DNA of 64,000 nt from Halorubrum salinum (GCF_024494575.1 NZ_JANHDO010000001.1:744001-808000), one strand, 5' to 3'. Counted from the stretch's first letter, positions 26,450-36,402 are shown. Notes: generated from the sequence alone by a model not told the origin. Program-made: numbers and translations.

Positions 26450-26827
26450 TTACAGCGGATCGGAGAGCAGCGCGGCGTCCTCGGGCTTCAGCCACTCGCG
26501 GTGCGCGTAGTAGACGACCGCCACCGGCGGAGCAGCCAGCGCGGCGAGCGCGTACAGCCACTTGAAAACGCCGAGATCCGCGACGTTCCGCTCGGCGAGC
26601 GAGAGCGCGTCGAGGAGGATCGCCGCGGTCGCGAGCGGCGCGAGGAGGTACCCGTGGGCGAAGGCCGCCGCGGCCCCGGCAGGGCTGCCGGCGGCCAACA
26701 GCGCCCGGTCGAGCCCGTACGCGACCGCCCATCCGACGACGGCGACCGCGAGGAACCGAAGCCACGGGCCGTCGAACCGCCGGTCCGCGGCCTCGTCGCT
26801 CGGACCGCCGTCGGGACCGTCAGACAT
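26450..26827 (-). CDS. Small haloarchaeal membrane protein
   Basis: A 125-residue protein not recognised by family. It has an acidic 20-residue leader, three hydrophobic helices (FLAVAVVGWAVAYGLDRALLAA; FAHGYLLAPLATAAILLDAL; WLYALAALAAPPVAVVYYAHREW), and a charged C terminus. The start at 26827 removes an implausible extension of the reading frame. It lies between the TatD-family and cysteine synthase genes on the same strand. It could be a membrane accessory protein with no inferable substrate. Confidence 0.72.
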   Translation of the reverse strand: MSDGPDGGPSDEAADRRFDGPWLRFLAVAVVGWAVAYGLDRALLAAGSPAGAAAAFAHGYLLAPLATAAILLDALSLAERNVADLGVFKWLYALAALAAPPVAVVYYAHREWLKPEDAALLSDPL

Positions 26828-26938
26828 CCGTTCGGCGCGCGTGTGCACGCTGGCAGTGAGGGACCGAACGGTAATCAACGTCCGGATCGGCGAGATGTGA
26901 GTACCGAGATGGTCGCGGCGACCGGACCGAGACGCCGG

Positions 26939-27868
26939 TCACTCCGCCGACGGGTCGTCGAAGGTGCCTGCGGTGAGGTACCGCTCGCCGCTGTCCCAGA
27001 AGACGGTGACGACGAGCGGCTCCTCGCCGGCGAACGCGCCGGAGTCGCGGAGTTCGGCGGCGACGTCCTTGGCCGCGAGGTTCGAGGCCCCGGAGGACTG
27101 GCCGACGAGTATCCCCTCCTCGCGCGCGAGCCGACGGCACTCGGCTTCCGCGTCCTCGATGTCGACCGTGTGAACCTCGTCGAGGAGGTCGATGTCGAGG
27201 TTCGGCGAGACGAACCCGGGACCCATCCCTTGGAAGTCGTCGACGCCCGGTTCGCCGCCGGAGAGGACGGCGTTGTCGCTGGGCTCGACCGCGTCGATCC
27301 GCACGTCGGGGAACGCCTCGCGGAGCCGGCGTCCGGTCCCCGTGATCGTGCCGCCGGTGCCGACGCCGGCGACGAGCGCGTCGACGGTGCGGTCGCCGAC
27401 TTGATCGAGGACTTCCGGCCCGGTCGTCTCGTAGTGCGCGAGGGGGTTGGCGGGGTTCTCGAACTGCCGGAGCTGGACCATCCCGCGCTCGCGCTCCAGC
27501 TCGTCGGCCCGGTCTTTCGCCGCGGAGATGTCGCCGTCGACGAGTTCGACGGTCGCGCCGTACGCGCGCATGAGACGGCGGCGTTCGACCGACTTCCCCT
27601 CTGGGATGACGAGCGTCACGTCGTACCCCTTCACCGCGCCGACCACCGCCAGTCCGATGCCGGTGTTGCCGGAGGTTGGCTCGACGATGCCGTCGCCCGG
27701 CTCCAGGTCGCCGGCCTCCTCGGCCGCCTCCACCATGTACAGCGCGGGGCGGTCCTTCGCCGATCCGCCCGGGTTACGCGACTCGATCTTCGCGGCCACC
27801 GTCGTCTCCGACGGGGAGTCCACGCGCACGAGCGGCGACCCGAGCCCGTCGAGAACGTCGTCGTTCAT
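26939..27868 (-). CDS. cysK: Cysteine synthase (PLP-dependent beta-substitution)
   Basis: O-acetylserine(thiol)lyase family, 309 residues, making cysteine from an activated serine and sulfide. The PLP lysine lies in SRNPGGSAKDRPALYM (Lys about 38), the substrate loop PTSGNTGIGLA (about 62-72) is intact, and the phosphate-binding AGVGTGGTITGTGR (about 160-173) is present. The C terminus VVTVFWDSGERYLTAG matches CysK. No serine acetyltransferase gene is adjacent. It is divergent from the thioredoxin-like gene. Confidence 0.93.
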   Translation of the reverse strand: MNDDVLDGLGSPLVRVDSPSETTVAAKIESRNPGGSAKDRPALYMVEAAEEAGDLEPGDGIVEPTSGNTGIGLAVVGAVKGYDVTLVIPEGKSVERRRLMRAYGATVELVDGDISAAKDRADELERERGMVQLRQFENPANPLAHYETTGPEVLDQVGDRTVDALVAGVGTGGTITGTGRRLREAFPDVRIDAVEPSDNAVLSGGEPGVDDFQGMGPGFVSPNLDIDLLDEVHTVDIEDAEAECRRLAREEGILVGQSSGASNLAAKDVAAELRDSGAFAGEEPLVVTVFWDSGERYLTAGTFDDPSAE

Positions 27869-28018
27869 TACTCGCCCGAAGACGGCCGACGCTCAAATGC
27901 TCGACGGACTCCGGCAAGAGGCGCGACCGTCCGAAACGAGCGGTCCGGCCGCGGGGTTCGGGCGGGTTCACTTGCCACCGGCGCGTCGTTTACAAGCCAC
28001 GGCGACGTATCAGCCCCC

Positions 28019-28402
28019 ATGACGCTCGAAACGCTCTCGCCCGGCGACGCGGACATCGAGGGGCTCGACCAGGCAGTGATCGACGCGCTCGCGGCCGACG
28101 ACTACCGATTCAAGGTGTGGGGCGGCGACTGGTGTGGCGACTGTCAACGGCAGCTGCCGGCGTTCGCCGCCGCGCTCGACGCCGCCGGCGTTCCCGACGA
28201 CCGGATCGATGAGTTCCCGGTCACGAAGGGACCGGACGGGAAGGAGGGACCGCAGGTGGAGGCGTACGGGATCGATCTCATCCCGACGGTCGTCGTCGAG
28301 ACCGCTGACGGAGAGGAAGTCGCTCGGTTCGTCGAGGAGGCCGAGGGATCGATCGCCGAGGAACTCGCGCGACAGCTCGCGGACGCGCCCGTCTCGCATT
28401 AA
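28019..28402 (+). CDS. Thioredoxin-fold protein with WCGDC active site
   Basis: The 127-residue protein has VWGGDWCGDCQRQLPAFAAAL (about 35-55), a CxxC redox site of the form C-G-D-C rather than the usual C-G-P-C, and the cis-proline region DLIPTVVVETADGEEVARFVE (about 84-104). This arrangement fits the thioredoxin-family group common in haloarchaea, acting in cytosolic disulfide exchange. An upstream in-frame extension runs through the divergent cysteine synthase gene and is rejected. Confidence 0.88.
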   Translation: MTLETLSPGDADIEGLDQAVIDALAADDYRFKVWGGDWCGDCQRQLPAFAAALDAAGVPDDRIDEFPVTKGPDGKEGPQVEAYGIDLIPTVVVETADGEEVARFVEEAEGSIAEELARQLADAPVSH

Positions 28403-28427
28403 GCGACTCGGCCGTCACCGGGACGAC

Positions 28428-29411
28428 TTACTCGCCGTCGCGCGTCGGTAGGTCCGGCTCGAAGGCGGCCGCCTCGACGGCCATGTCGAGGACGGTATCG
28501 ACGTTCTCGTCTTCGGTGACGCTCATCGTCGCGTCGACGGACTCGGCTTTGACCGCGTCGTACCGGTCGTGTTTGTTCGCCACGGTGAGGAACGGGACGG
28601 CCTCCCCGAACAGCTCTCGGACCTCCTCGCGCAGTTCGAGCTGCACGTCGAGCGGGTAGCCGCAGTCGCCGGAGGGGTCGAGCACGAAGACGACGACGTC
28701 GGCGAGGTGCTCCAAGGCGCTCACGGCCTGTCGTTCGATATCGTTGCGCTCGTCGGCCGGCCGGTCGAGCAGCCCGGGGGTGTCGACGATCTGGTAGCGG
28801 ATGTGGTTCCGCTCGAAGTGACCGATCTGGACGCCCTTGGTAGTGAACGGGTACTCCGCGATCTCGTTGGACGCGCGGGTGACGCGGTTGACGAACGACG
28901 ACTTCCCGACGTTGGGGTAGCCGGCGATCACGATGGCGGGCTCGTCGGGCCGGACGTCCGGGAGCACCTTCAGCTGGTCCCGTGAGTCGCCGATGTACCG
29001 CAGGTCGTCTTCGATCTGGTCCATAACGTCCGCCATGCGCGCGAACGCCTGTTTGCGGTGTTTCCGCGCGGTGTCGACGTCGGAGTTCCGGATCTTGGAG
29101 GTGTACTCGTCGCGCAGGTCCTCGATCTGCCTGCTCGCCCACATCACCTGCGAGAGCGCCTGCCGGAGGCGGTCCACGTCGACGATGGCGTCGGCCAACT
29201 CGTAGTAGAAGGGGTCGACGTCGAACCCGAAGTCGGGCCACGAGACGACGACGTTCTCGAGGTTGTCCGAGAGCACGTTGCCGGCGGTCCGCAGCATCGA
29301 CTCTTGCGCCTCGTGGCCGCGCTTGGCGCGGCCGGCGCGCGCCGCCCGCGAGAACGCCTTGTCGACGAGTTCCTCCGAGCGGGGCGTCGTCGGGAGGCCC
29401 TCAAATATCAT
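28428..29411 (-). CDS. NOG1-family GTPase
   Basis: OBG/NOG1-type GTPase implicated in large ribosomal subunit assembly. From ATG 29411 the 327-residue protein begins MIFEGLPTTPRSEELVDKAF, the family N terminus, followed by a helical bundle (to about 155). The GTPase domain has G1 AGYPNVGKSSF (about 165-175), G3 VDTPGLLD (about 210) and G4 ANKHDRYD (about 277). In-frame sequence upstream of the ATG lacks homology and is Arg-rich. It is convergent with the thioredoxin-like gene. Confidence 0.92.
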   Translation of the reverse strand: MIFEGLPTTPRSEELVDKAFSRAARAGRAKRGHEAQESMLRTAGNVLSDNLENVVVSWPDFGFDVDPFYYELADAIVDVDRLRQALSQVMWASRQIEDLRDEYTSKIRNSDVDTARKHRKQAFARMADVMDQIEDDLRYIGDSRDQLKVLPDVRPDEPAIVIAGYPNVGKSSFVNRVTRASNEIAEYPFTTKGVQIGHFERNHIRYQIVDTPGLLDRPADERNDIERQAVSALEHLADVVVFVLDPSGDCGYPLDVQLELREEVRELFGEAVPFLTVANKHDRYDAVKAESVDATMSVTEDENVDTVLDMAVEAAAFEPDLPTRDGE

Positions 29412-29581
29412 GTTGGCGGCTCTTGCCCACCGACGCGTATAAGACCGTCCGTTCGTCCACCGGCGCGACACGGCGGCACACGGTCGGACGCGCGAAGAAC
29501 GGGCTCTGTGCGGCCGCCGGGACGCCCCGGCCGCCAGACCGCGGCCACGGCCTCGATCTGCTGAGACGCATGAACGATTAT

Positions 29582-29634
29582 TATGCTTTTTGAGCATATT
29601 TCGAGATATACTTATGCTTCAAAAGAATATATGC
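29582..29634 (+). promoter_or_regulatory. AT-rich promoter/operator region of nhaC
   Basis: Directly upstream of ATG 29639 lies an AT-rich stretch with the palindrome TATGCT-ttttg-AGCATA (29582-29598). A related half-site, tatgctt (29613-29619), precedes a tatatgc. The region also contains agatata, a TATA candidate. Two related half-sites next to the start suggest repressor control. Confidence 0.5.
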
Positions 29635-29638
29635 GTCT

Positions 29639-31132
29639 ATGACGAACGCGTTTACCCCCACCACGTACGACGACCTCGACCCGGACCGCCGACCGAGTCT
29701 CGCGGCGGCGCTGGTTCCGATCGTCGCCGTCGTGGCGTTCCTCGGCGTCGGGTCGGCCGTGTTGGGGCTCGACCCGCACGCCCCGCTGCTCTGGAGTATC
29801 GCCGCGGTCGGCGGGTTCGGCCTCTGGCTCGGCTACGACTGGGACGAGCTGTTCGACGGCATCGCGAACGGCCTCGTGATGGGCCTGCAGGCGTTGTTGA
29901 TCATCTTCACGATCTACGGGCTGATCGCCACGTGGGTCAGCGCCGGTACGATTCCCGGACTGATGTACTACGGACTGGAGATCCTCTCGCCGACGACGTT
30001 CCTCCCCGCGGCCGCGATCGTCGCCGCCGTCGTCGCGTTCGCTATCGGGTCGTCGTGGACCACGGTCGGCACGCTCGGCGTCGCCTTCGTGGGAATCGGC
30101 GCCGGCCTCGGCGTTCCCGCACCGATGACGGTCGGAGCCGTTCTCTCCGGGGCGTACGCGGGAGACAAGCAGTCGCCGCTCTCGGACACGACGAACCTCG
30201 CCGCGGGCGTGACGAACACCGACCTGTACGCGCACATTCGACGGATGCGGACCGGCACGGTCGCCGCCTTCGGGGTCGCAGTGCTCGGATTTCTCGCGCT
30301 CGGCCTCCGCGCGAGCGGCGAGATCCCCGTCGGTCGGATCGCAGAAATTCAGGGCGCGCTCGGCGAGACGTACGCGATCACGCTCGTCGCGTTCGTCCCG
30401 CTCGCCGTCACCTTCGGACTGGCGCTTCGCGGGCACGCCGCGCTCCCGACGCTCGTCGCGGGCGTCTTCGCCGGCGTGTTCACGACGGTCCTGGTACAGG
30501 GAGCCGGGTTCGTCGCCGCGTGGGACACGTTCATGTACGGGACGGCGCCCGAATCGGGCTCCGACCTGGTGAACGACCTGCTCGCGACGGGCGGGCTCAC
30601 CGGCTCGGCCTGGACGATCACGGTCGTCGTCGCCGCGCTGTCGCTCGGCGGCATACTGGAGCGCACGGGAGTCCTCGCGGTGATCGCCCACGCGTTCACG
30701 TCGGCCGTCCGGAGCGCGGGCGTCCTCGTGGCCGGAACGGGGGCCTCGGCGATCGTCATCAACGCGCTCACCGCCCAGCAGTACATGAGCATCGTCCTCC
30801 CGAGCGTCACGCTCCGGAACACCTACGACGAGTTCGGCCTCGACAGCGACCAGCTGTCCCGCGCGGTCGAGGCGGCCGGAACGCCGACCGGCGCGCTGTT
30901 CCCGTGGCACGCCGGTGCGGTCTACATGACCGGCGTCACCGGCGTCCCGACGCTCGAGTACGCGCCGTACTTCCTGTTCGCGTTCTTGTCGCCGCTCGCA
31001 CTGTTCGCGATGGCGGCGACCGGCTACACGATCGAGTCGGCGTCGACCGCAGGCGCAGTCGAGACGTCGGTCGAGGACGCGCCCCGATCGGCGGGGACGG
31101 GATCCGCCGGAACCGCGACGGACGACGACTGA
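29639..31132 (+). CDS. nhaC: Na+/H+ antiporter of the NhaC family
   Basis: The 497-residue membrane protein has about 11-12 hydrophobic spans and the NhaC signature regions SSWTTVGTLGVAFVGIGAGLGVP (about 138-160), SGAYAGDKQSPLSDTTNLA (about 172-190) and the conserved AGTPTGALFPWHAGAVYM (about 417-434). It exports Na+ in exchange for protons and supports pH and salt homeostasis. The C-terminal 35 residues are acidic and disordered. Its start follows an AT-rich promoter with inverted repeats. Confidence 0.92.
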   Translation: MTNAFTPTTYDDLDPDRRPSLAAALVPIVAVVAFLGVGSAVLGLDPHAPLLWSIAAVGGFGLWLGYDWDELFDGIANGLVMGLQALLIIFTIYGLIATWVSAGTIPGLMYYGLEILSPTTFLPAAAIVAAVVAFAIGSSWTTVGTLGVAFVGIGAGLGVPAPMTVGAVLSGAYAGDKQSPLSDTTNLAAGVTNTDLYAHIRRMRTGTVAAFGVAVLGFLALGLRASGEIPVGRIAEIQGALGETYAITLVAFVPLAVTFGLALRGHAALPTLVAGVFAGVFTTVLVQGAGFVAAWDTFMYGTAPESGSDLVNDLLATGGLTGSAWTITVVVAALSLGGILERTGVLAVIAHAFTSAVRSAGVLVAGTGASAIVINALTAQQYMSIVLPSVTLRNTYDEFGLDSDQLSRAVEAAGTPTGALFPWHAGAVYMTGVTGVPTLEYAPYFLFAFLSPLALFAMAATGYTIESASTAGAVETSVEDAPRSAGTGSAGTATDDD

Positions 31133-31217
31133 CGGCCCGGACCGGTCGAACCGGCGGGGCGGTCGCCACACCCGCAGTTCGGTAGGTTTACCGCCGTCGC
31201 TACACCCCAGTTCGAAC

Positions 31218-31739
31218 ATGAGCCTAGAGGTCGCCGTCGCCGCCCCGTTCAAACAGCGAGCGAAAGAGCGGCTGGGCGAGGGCGAGTTCGTGGTCGCGCT
31301 GTCGCTCGACCGCGACTGGTTCTCGCCGGACCAAGCGAAGCGGCTCGTCGACGTCGCCGTCGGCCGCGGGCTCCTCGACGCGGTCGACGGCGACCTGGTG
31401 ACGCAGTTCGACCCCGACGACGTGGTGATTCCGGAGGGGTTCACGCCCGACGAGTCCGTCCTCCGCGAGCAGTCCACCTTCGAGACGGCGCTCGACGCGA
31501 TCGTCTCCGCCGGTGTCGAAAAACAGCGCGCGGTCGCCGGCATCAACGAGCGCCAGCGGACGCTCGCGGTCACCATCGAGGCCGCCGCGGTGCTGTACGC
31601 GAAAGAGCACGGTGCCCCGGTCGAGCGTCTCGTGGCCGACGTCCGAGACGACCTCGCGCGAGGCGGCGGAGGCGGGGACGAGGAGGGAGCGATCGGCGGT
31701 ACCGAGACCGGATCGGACGAGCCGCCGGAGGGCGCGTGA
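31218..31739 (+). CDS. DUF2240 family protein
   Basis: The 173-residue protein begins MSLEVAVAAPFKQRAKERLGEGEFVVALSLDRDWFSP, the conserved N terminus of DUF2240, followed by DQAKRLVDVAVGRGLL and a helical middle with FETALDAIVSAGVEKQRAVAGINERQ. The last 30 residues are Gly/Glu-rich. The early helices resemble a winged-helix module, but function is unknown. Its TGA overlaps the ATG of the next gene. Confidence 0.85.
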   Translation: MSLEVAVAAPFKQRAKERLGEGEFVVALSLDRDWFSPDQAKRLVDVAVGRGLLDAVDGDLVTQFDPDDVVIPEGFTPDESVLREQSTFETALDAIVSAGVEKQRAVAGINERQRTLAVTIEAAAVLYAKEHGAPVERLVADVRDDLARGGGGGDEEGAIGGTETGSDEPPEGA

Positions 31740-32140
31740 TGGTCTCGGACCGCCTGACCGACGGCGTCCGGATCGCACAGCTTCTCGCCTCCGAGGTCTC
31801 GGGCGACGGAGGACGGCTCCGCGACCTCGCGCTCGCGGACGCCGACCCCGACGTGGAGCCGACGGCCGACGGCGCGCTCGCCTATCGGATCGGTCTGGAC
31901 GCCGGGGACGGACGCGACCGCGCGCCCGTCGCAGACGTGTACGTGCAGCCCGACCGCGTCCGGATAGAGTTCCGGGCGGCCGTCGAGGAAGCGGCCGACG
32001 CGGCCGCGGCCGCCGACCTCCGCGTCAGGCCGAAGGCGGTTCGACCGCCGCGGACGCTCGTGTTCGTCGAAGACGGCGCGCAGGTCAAGCGCGCGCTGCC
32101 GGTGCTCGCGGCCGCCGTCGACGCGGTTGAAAATCGGTGA
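31739..32140 (+). CDS. Hypothetical haloarchaeal protein coupled to DUF2240
   Basis: A 133-residue acidic protein not recognised by family. It begins VSDRLTDGVRIAQLLASEVSG, has a beta-rich centre (LAYRIGLDAGD; ADVYVQPDRVRIEFRAAVEEAAD) and ends with a helix AALPVLAAAVDAVE. It is translationally coupled to the DUF2240 gene by a TGATG overlap, so the two products probably work together. A GTG three bases earlier is an alternative start. No catalytic motif is visible. Confidence 0.72.
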   Translation: MVSDRLTDGVRIAQLLASEVSGDGGRLRDLALADADPDVEPTADGALAYRIGLDAGDGRDRAPVADVYVQPDRVRIEFRAAVEEAADAAAAADLRVRPKAVRPPRTLVFVEDGAQVKRALPVLAAAVDAVENR

Positions 32141-32172
32141 CGCGCGAGCCGAACCCGCGGCGAGGCGTCTCT

Positions 32173-34098
32173 TCAGTCCGACTGACCGCCGTCGCCCATC
32201 GCGACGGTTCGCGCACCCGACGCCGCCGGGTCGTCGGGGGAGTCCTCGCCGACGTCGAACTTCCGGAGCAGCGCCCGGAGCCGGTCGGCCTGTTCGGCGA
32301 GCGACCCGGCCTCGGCGGTGGCCTGTGACATCGCGGCGAGCTGCTCGTCGGCCGCCTCGCTGACGTCGTCGGCCTCGTCCGCGGTCGACCGGCTGATACC
32401 AGCCACCTCCTCGACCATCGACACCGTCTCCTCGGTGCTCGCGGCCTGATCGTCCGTCGCCTTGCTGATCTCGCGGATCCCGTCGTCGGTCTCGCTCGCG
32501 TTGTCCGCCACCTCGGCGAAGGCGTCCGCGGCGTCCCTGACGGCCTCGGCACCCTCTTCCATGTGCTCCTCGGCGGTCCGAACCTCCTCGACCGTCGCCT
32601 GCGTCTGCGCCTGCGTGCCGGCGATGAGCTCTTCGATCTCCTGGGCCGCCTCCTGGGTCTCCTCGGCGAGCTGTTTCACCTCGTCGGCGACGACCGCGAA
32701 CCCGTCGCTCCCCCCGCCGGTACCGCCGGCGCGGGCGGCCTCGATGTTGGCGTTCAACGCGAGCAGGTTCGTCTGCTCCGCGATGTCGCTTATGAGGTCG
32801 ACGATCTCGCCGATGTCTTCCATCCGCTCGTCGAGGACTCTGACCTTTTCGGCCGTCTCGTCGATCGCGTCCTGTGACCCGCGGACGCTGTCGATCGCCT
32901 CGCTCGCGGTGTCCTGCCCCTCGTCGGCGATCGACGCCGTCTGCTGGGCCGCGTCCGCGACGGTCTCGGTCGAGGACGCGACCTCCTCGATGGTCGCGGA
33001 GAGGTTGTTCATCTCCCCCGAGACCTGTTCGAGCATCTCGCGCTGCTCGTCTGCCCCCTCCGCGATCTCCGTGACGGACCGGCTCACGTCCTCGCTGCGC
33101 GCCTCGGCCGTGTTCACGCCGTCGACCGTCTTCTCGCTGGCCTCGGACACCTCGCCGGCGAACGACTGGACGTCCTGCATCGTCGCCTCGATCTCGTCCA
33201 TCATCTCGTTGAACGCGGCACCGATCTGCTCCATGGCCTCGCTCTCGCTTTCGGCCTCCAGTCGGACCGTGAGATCGCCGTCGGACGCGCGGTCCATCAT
33301 CGCGCTGTAGTCGTCGGCCTTGGCTTCGAGGTGCTGATTGAGCCACTCGACCTCCTCGCGACGCTTTTCGACCTCCGCTTTCGCCTCCTCTACGTCCTGT
33401 ATCTCCGACTTCTGCTCTGCGACGAGGTCGAGTTGACGCTGTGCCTCCTCGCGCGACTTCTCGATGGAGTACCAGTTGACGATCAGCGCGCCCACGAGCC
33501 CGAGGACGAAGAACGCGTGAATGCCGCCCCAGATGATCGGGTTCTCGATCGCCGCGGTGTGGTTGTAGACGAGGCTCGAATCGATCAGGCTGAACGCGCC
33601 GTGGCCGATCGCGACGTACGCGACGCCGACGGCGAACGGGACCCAGTCCTCGTACAGCGCGAGCACCGCGACGAACACGAAGAAGCTGAAGTGCGCCTCG
33701 ATGTAGCCGCCAGACAGCTTCACCAGCGCCATCGAGACGGTCATCAGGCTGAACGCCGTGAGCACCGTCCGCTGTCGGCGGCTGAGCCGGGACACGTTCG
33801 CCAGCGCCGCGGAGCCGAGGATGATGGCGACGAAGCCGCCGAGCATCCAAAGCGGCGTTGCGGGGATCTGCGCCCCGGTGATCGATTCGGTCCCGCTGTA
33901 CAGCCCCAAGGCGACGAGGAACGGCACCTGCACGAGGATCGCCAGCAAGATATTCCGGTGACGGCCCGCCCACATCTCCTCGGGCATCGAGGTGCCGTCC
34001 GGGATGTACCGGACGACCTCGCGTACCTTCTCCCCTATCCCCTGCGGTTGGCCGGTCGTCGTTCCCGACGCGACCCCTGACTCTACCATGGGTGACAT
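32173..34098 (-). CDS. Methyl-accepting taxis transducer with polytopic membrane sensor
   Basis: Haloarchaeal Htr-type transducer of 641 residues that signals through CheW/CheA. After a soluble 45-residue leader come about six hydrophobic helices (50-215), then a coiled-coil linker, a HAMP-like segment (about 258-310) and a signalling domain. The hairpin tip [30 protein letters not shown] is near 440-470, flanked by Glu/Gln/Ala-rich methylation helices. A Gly/Ser-rich three-residue loop (GGTGGGSDG) extends the tip. No extracellular ligand domain is present, so the membrane core or a partner probably senses the stimulus. Confidence 0.92.
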   Translation of the reverse strand: MSPMVESGVASGTTTGQPQGIGEKVREVVRYIPDGTSMPEEMWAGRHRNILLAILVQVPFLVALGLYSGTESITGAQIPATPLWMLGGFVAIILGSAALANVSRLSRRQRTVLTAFSLMTVSMALVKLSGGYIEAHFSFFVFVAVLALYEDWVPFAVGVAYVAIGHGAFSLIDSSLVYNHTAAIENPIIWGGIHAFFVLGLVGALIVNWYSIEKSREEAQRQLDLVAEQKSEIQDVEEAKAEVEKRREEVEWLNQHLEAKADDYSAMMDRASDGDLTVRLEAESESEAMEQIGAAFNEMMDEIEATMQDVQSFAGEVSEASEKTVDGVNTAEARSEDVSRSVTEIAEGADEQREMLEQVSGEMNNLSATIEEVASSTETVADAAQQTASIADEGQDTASEAIDSVRGSQDAIDETAEKVRVLDERMEDIGEIVDLISDIAEQTNLLALNANIEAARAGGTGGGSDGFAVVADEVKQLAEETQEAAQEIEELIAGTQAQTQATVEEVRTAEEHMEEGAEAVRDAADAFAEVADNASETDDGIREISKATDDQAASTEETVSMVEEVAGISRSTADEADDVSEAADEQLAAMSQATAEAGSLAEQADRLRALLRKFDVGEDSPDDPAASGARTVAMGDGGQSD

Positions 34099-34269
34099 CG
34101 ACCGATTCCGGCAAAGAAGGTTCTCCCCCGAATATCTCGTCTGATACTGCTAGAGCCGCTCTCTCGCCGACAGCCGGTCGAACCGCGGCCGCCGAACCGT
34201 CCCTCCGTTCGGGGTGTCGTCGTCCGCCGATTTCGTATCGTCCGGCGATTTCCCGCCTCCCTCAGCGAA

Positions 34270-34277
34270 CGATTTTA
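34270..34277 (+). promoter_or_regulatory. TATA box upstream of nurA
   Basis: attttaag is about 30 bases ahead of GTG 34303, the standard spacing for leaderless haloarchaeal genes. It supports the GTG as the start. Confidence 0.5.
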
Positions 34278-34302
34278 AGACCGGTCGGGCCGGAGTACGC
34301 CC

Positions 34303-35613
34303 GTGACGCTCGATCCGATCCACGTCGAGAACATCGCGCGGCTCGCGTACGGTATCGCGAGCGACGTGGACACGACCGACCACGACGACCTCGCTGTGCG
34401 GGTGTGGGACGAGTGGCTTCCCGGCCTCCGCCGCGACGGCCGCACCGTGATCGAGCCCGTCGGCGACCACGAGCGGCGACGAGCGCCGATCGACGACGCC
34501 GCCCTCACCGAGCGCCCCTTCGAGACGGTCCACGGGCTCGACTCCGGGACGATCAACCCCACGACGTTCAAGAACGGGCTCGTCGTCGACGTGGCTCACG
34601 CCGCGATGGCGAGCGAGCCGACCGATCTGGAGCTCCACCGCGACCGCACCATCGTCGCGACCGTCCACGCGGGCGACTCGACCGCCGACTTCGACGGGGA
34701 CTGGGCCGAGCGCGACGAGGGACACACCCGCCAGCGCGTGCTCCACGCGCCGCGGGTGAACCGGTACGCCGAGGGCGTCGTTCACGCGCTCGCGTTGTAC
34801 CTCGCCGAGGGCTCTCACGCGCTCGACCACGCCGACCGGGTCGACGACCTGCTCGTGCTCGACGGCCCCATCTATCCCAAAGAGCTGTTCACGTGGGACG
34901 ACCGCAACCCGGAGCTCGGCGCGCTCGCCCGCGAGGCGAAGCCCCGCGCGGTCGTCGAGAACTACGTCCGGCTCGTCGAGCGGTTCGTCGAGCGCGACGT
35001 GCCGCTCGTCGGCTTCGTTAAGAACCCCTCCAGCGGGACTATCGTGCGCGCTCTCGCCCGCGAGGGCGTCGAGCCGCCGTGGCCCGACGACACCGCGCTT
35101 TTCACCCGGCTGCTGGAGCGGCGCGACGACGCCGGCGGCGGACCGGTGGACGCCAGCGGGAACGGAGCGCCGGGCGAGCCCGACGCGAGCGGTGATTCCG
35201 GCGAGCGCGTCGACGACGAACTCACCTTCACCACCTGGTTTCACAGCCGCGGCGGGGCCGACGAGACGATGGCCGCCGACCGCGACGCGCTCGGTATCGA
35301 CCGCGAATTCGACTCCGAGCTGTACGAGCCGACGTTCATGGTGCTGTACGACCCGCGAACAGACGTGACCTACAAGCTGGAGGCCCCGTACGCGTTCACT
35401 CGCGACCGAGACACCCGCGAGCGGCTCACCCGACAGGTGCTCGCCGACGTGGCGGCGTCTCGCGGCCCGCCGGCCGCCGTGGCGAAGGCCGACGAACTGG
35501 CGCGGATCGCGGCCACGGAGAAGTCCGCGCTCCGGCGGGCGTTCGAGGACCGATTCGACAGCGAGCAGCAGTCGACCTACGACGACCACCGGTGGGGAAA
35601 AACTCCGTTGTGA
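34303..35613 (+). CDS. nurA: DNA double-strand break repair nuclease NurA
   Basis: NurA works with the HerA translocase to resect DNA ends. The 436-residue protein starts at GTG 34303. It has the conserved DSGTINPTTFKNGLVVDVAHAAM (about 83-105), the catalytic-Asp strand LLVLDGPIYPKELF (about 183-196), LVGFVKNPSSG (about 235), and a C-terminal YKLEAPYAFTRDRDTRE. An acidic loop (about 272-305) is a halophilic insert. The herA gene is not in this window. Confidence 0.9.
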   Translation: MTLDPIHVENIARLAYGIASDVDTTDHDDLAVRVWDEWLPGLRRDGRTVIEPVGDHERRRAPIDDAALTERPFETVHGLDSGTINPTTFKNGLVVDVAHAAMASEPTDLELHRDRTIVATVHAGDSTADFDGDWAERDEGHTRQRVLHAPRVNRYAEGVVHALALYLAEGSHALDHADRVDDLLVLDGPIYPKELFTWDDRNPELGALAREAKPRAVVENYVRLVERFVERDVPLVGFVKNPSSGTIVRALAREGVEPPWPDDTALFTRLLERRDDAGGGPVDASGNGAPGEPDASGDSGERVDDELTFTTWFHSRGGADETMAADRDALGIDREFDSELYEPTFMVLYDPRTDVTYKLEAPYAFTRDRDTRERLTRQVLADVAASRGPPAAVAKADELARIAATEKSALRRAFEDRFDSEQQSTYDDHRWGKTPL

Positions 35614-35676
35614 CGCCCTCTCGGCGCGCTCGCACGCCCGCACCGCGGCACGCACTTCATCGCCGCACGCCCCGCG

Positions 35677-36402
35677 TCACAGCGCGCCCCAGAGGAGCCC
35701 CGCGAAGATGATCGCGTTGTACAGCCCGTGGGCGAGCCCGGGAACCAACACGTTCTCCGTCCGCTCGTAGAGCACTCCGAGGACCGCACCGAGGACGATC
35801 GTCACGCCCATGTACGCGACCTGCTCTGGAACGGTCCCCTCGACGCTCCCGTGAAGCGCGCCGAACATGACGGCCGCGATCAGGATCGCCGGCGCGGCGT
35901 CGAACGACCGCCGGAGTCCGCCTTGGACGACACCGCGAAGCAGCAGCTCCTCCGCCGGGCCGACGAGGAGGATCGAGACGACGATCATCGCGCCGTAGTA
36001 CGCGACCGGGTCGCCGGCGGCCACCGTCGCCGGGTTCCGTCCGGTTCCGAGTCCGACCGCTCGGAGCCCGAACAACAGCCCGATCTGGAGGCCGTAAAGG
36101 AGGACGGCGGCACCGGCAACGATCCCGATCTCGCGAGCCGACGGCCGCGAGACCGAGACGAGCGTCCGCTGGTCCGTGATCACCAGATACCCGAGCACGC
36201 CGGGGAGGAACCCGGCGAAGCTCACGGCGGTCTGGAGGAGCGCGAACGCGTTCGTGTCCGCGGTGACGACGCCGACTCGCAGCGCGAGCGACGTGACCAA
36301 CTGCGTGATCAGGCTGGTGAGGACGAGCGCGAACACGAGCGCGAACACCGCGCTCACCACGTGGACCAGTCGATCCACCGGGACCGGGAGGTCGTCCGTC
36401 AT
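35677..36402 (-). CDS. CPBP-family intramembrane metalloprotease
   Basis: The 241-residue membrane protein has the three CPBP (CAAX protease-like) motifs: GPAEELLLRGVVQGGL with the catalytic Glu pair and Arg (about 147-161), VMFGALHGSVEG (about 175) and LVPGLAHGLYNAII (about 220). It has about seven or eight helices. Substrates in archaea are unknown; eukaryotic relatives trim prenylated proteins and bacterial ones give bacteriocin immunity. ATG 36402 is used; the longer frame upstream overlaps no recognised domain. Confidence 0.9.
   Translation of the reverse strand: MTDDLPVPVDRLVHVVSAVFALVFALVLTSLITQLVTSLALRVGVVTADTNAFALLQTAVSFAGFLPGVLGYLVITDQRTLVSVSRPSAREIGIVAGAAVLLYGLQIGLLFGLRAVGLGTGRNPATVAAGDPVAYYGAMIVVSILLVGPAEELLLRGVVQGGLRRSFDAAPAILIAAVMFGALHGSVEGTVPEQVAYMGVTIVLGAVLGVLYERTENVLVPGLAHGLYNAIIFAGLLWGAL

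Noticed and set aside
29612-34114. Minus-strand ORF of 1500 codons
   Set aside because: It crosses nhaC, DUF2240 and the transducer gene in other frames; the product has only Arg/Gly-rich stretches.
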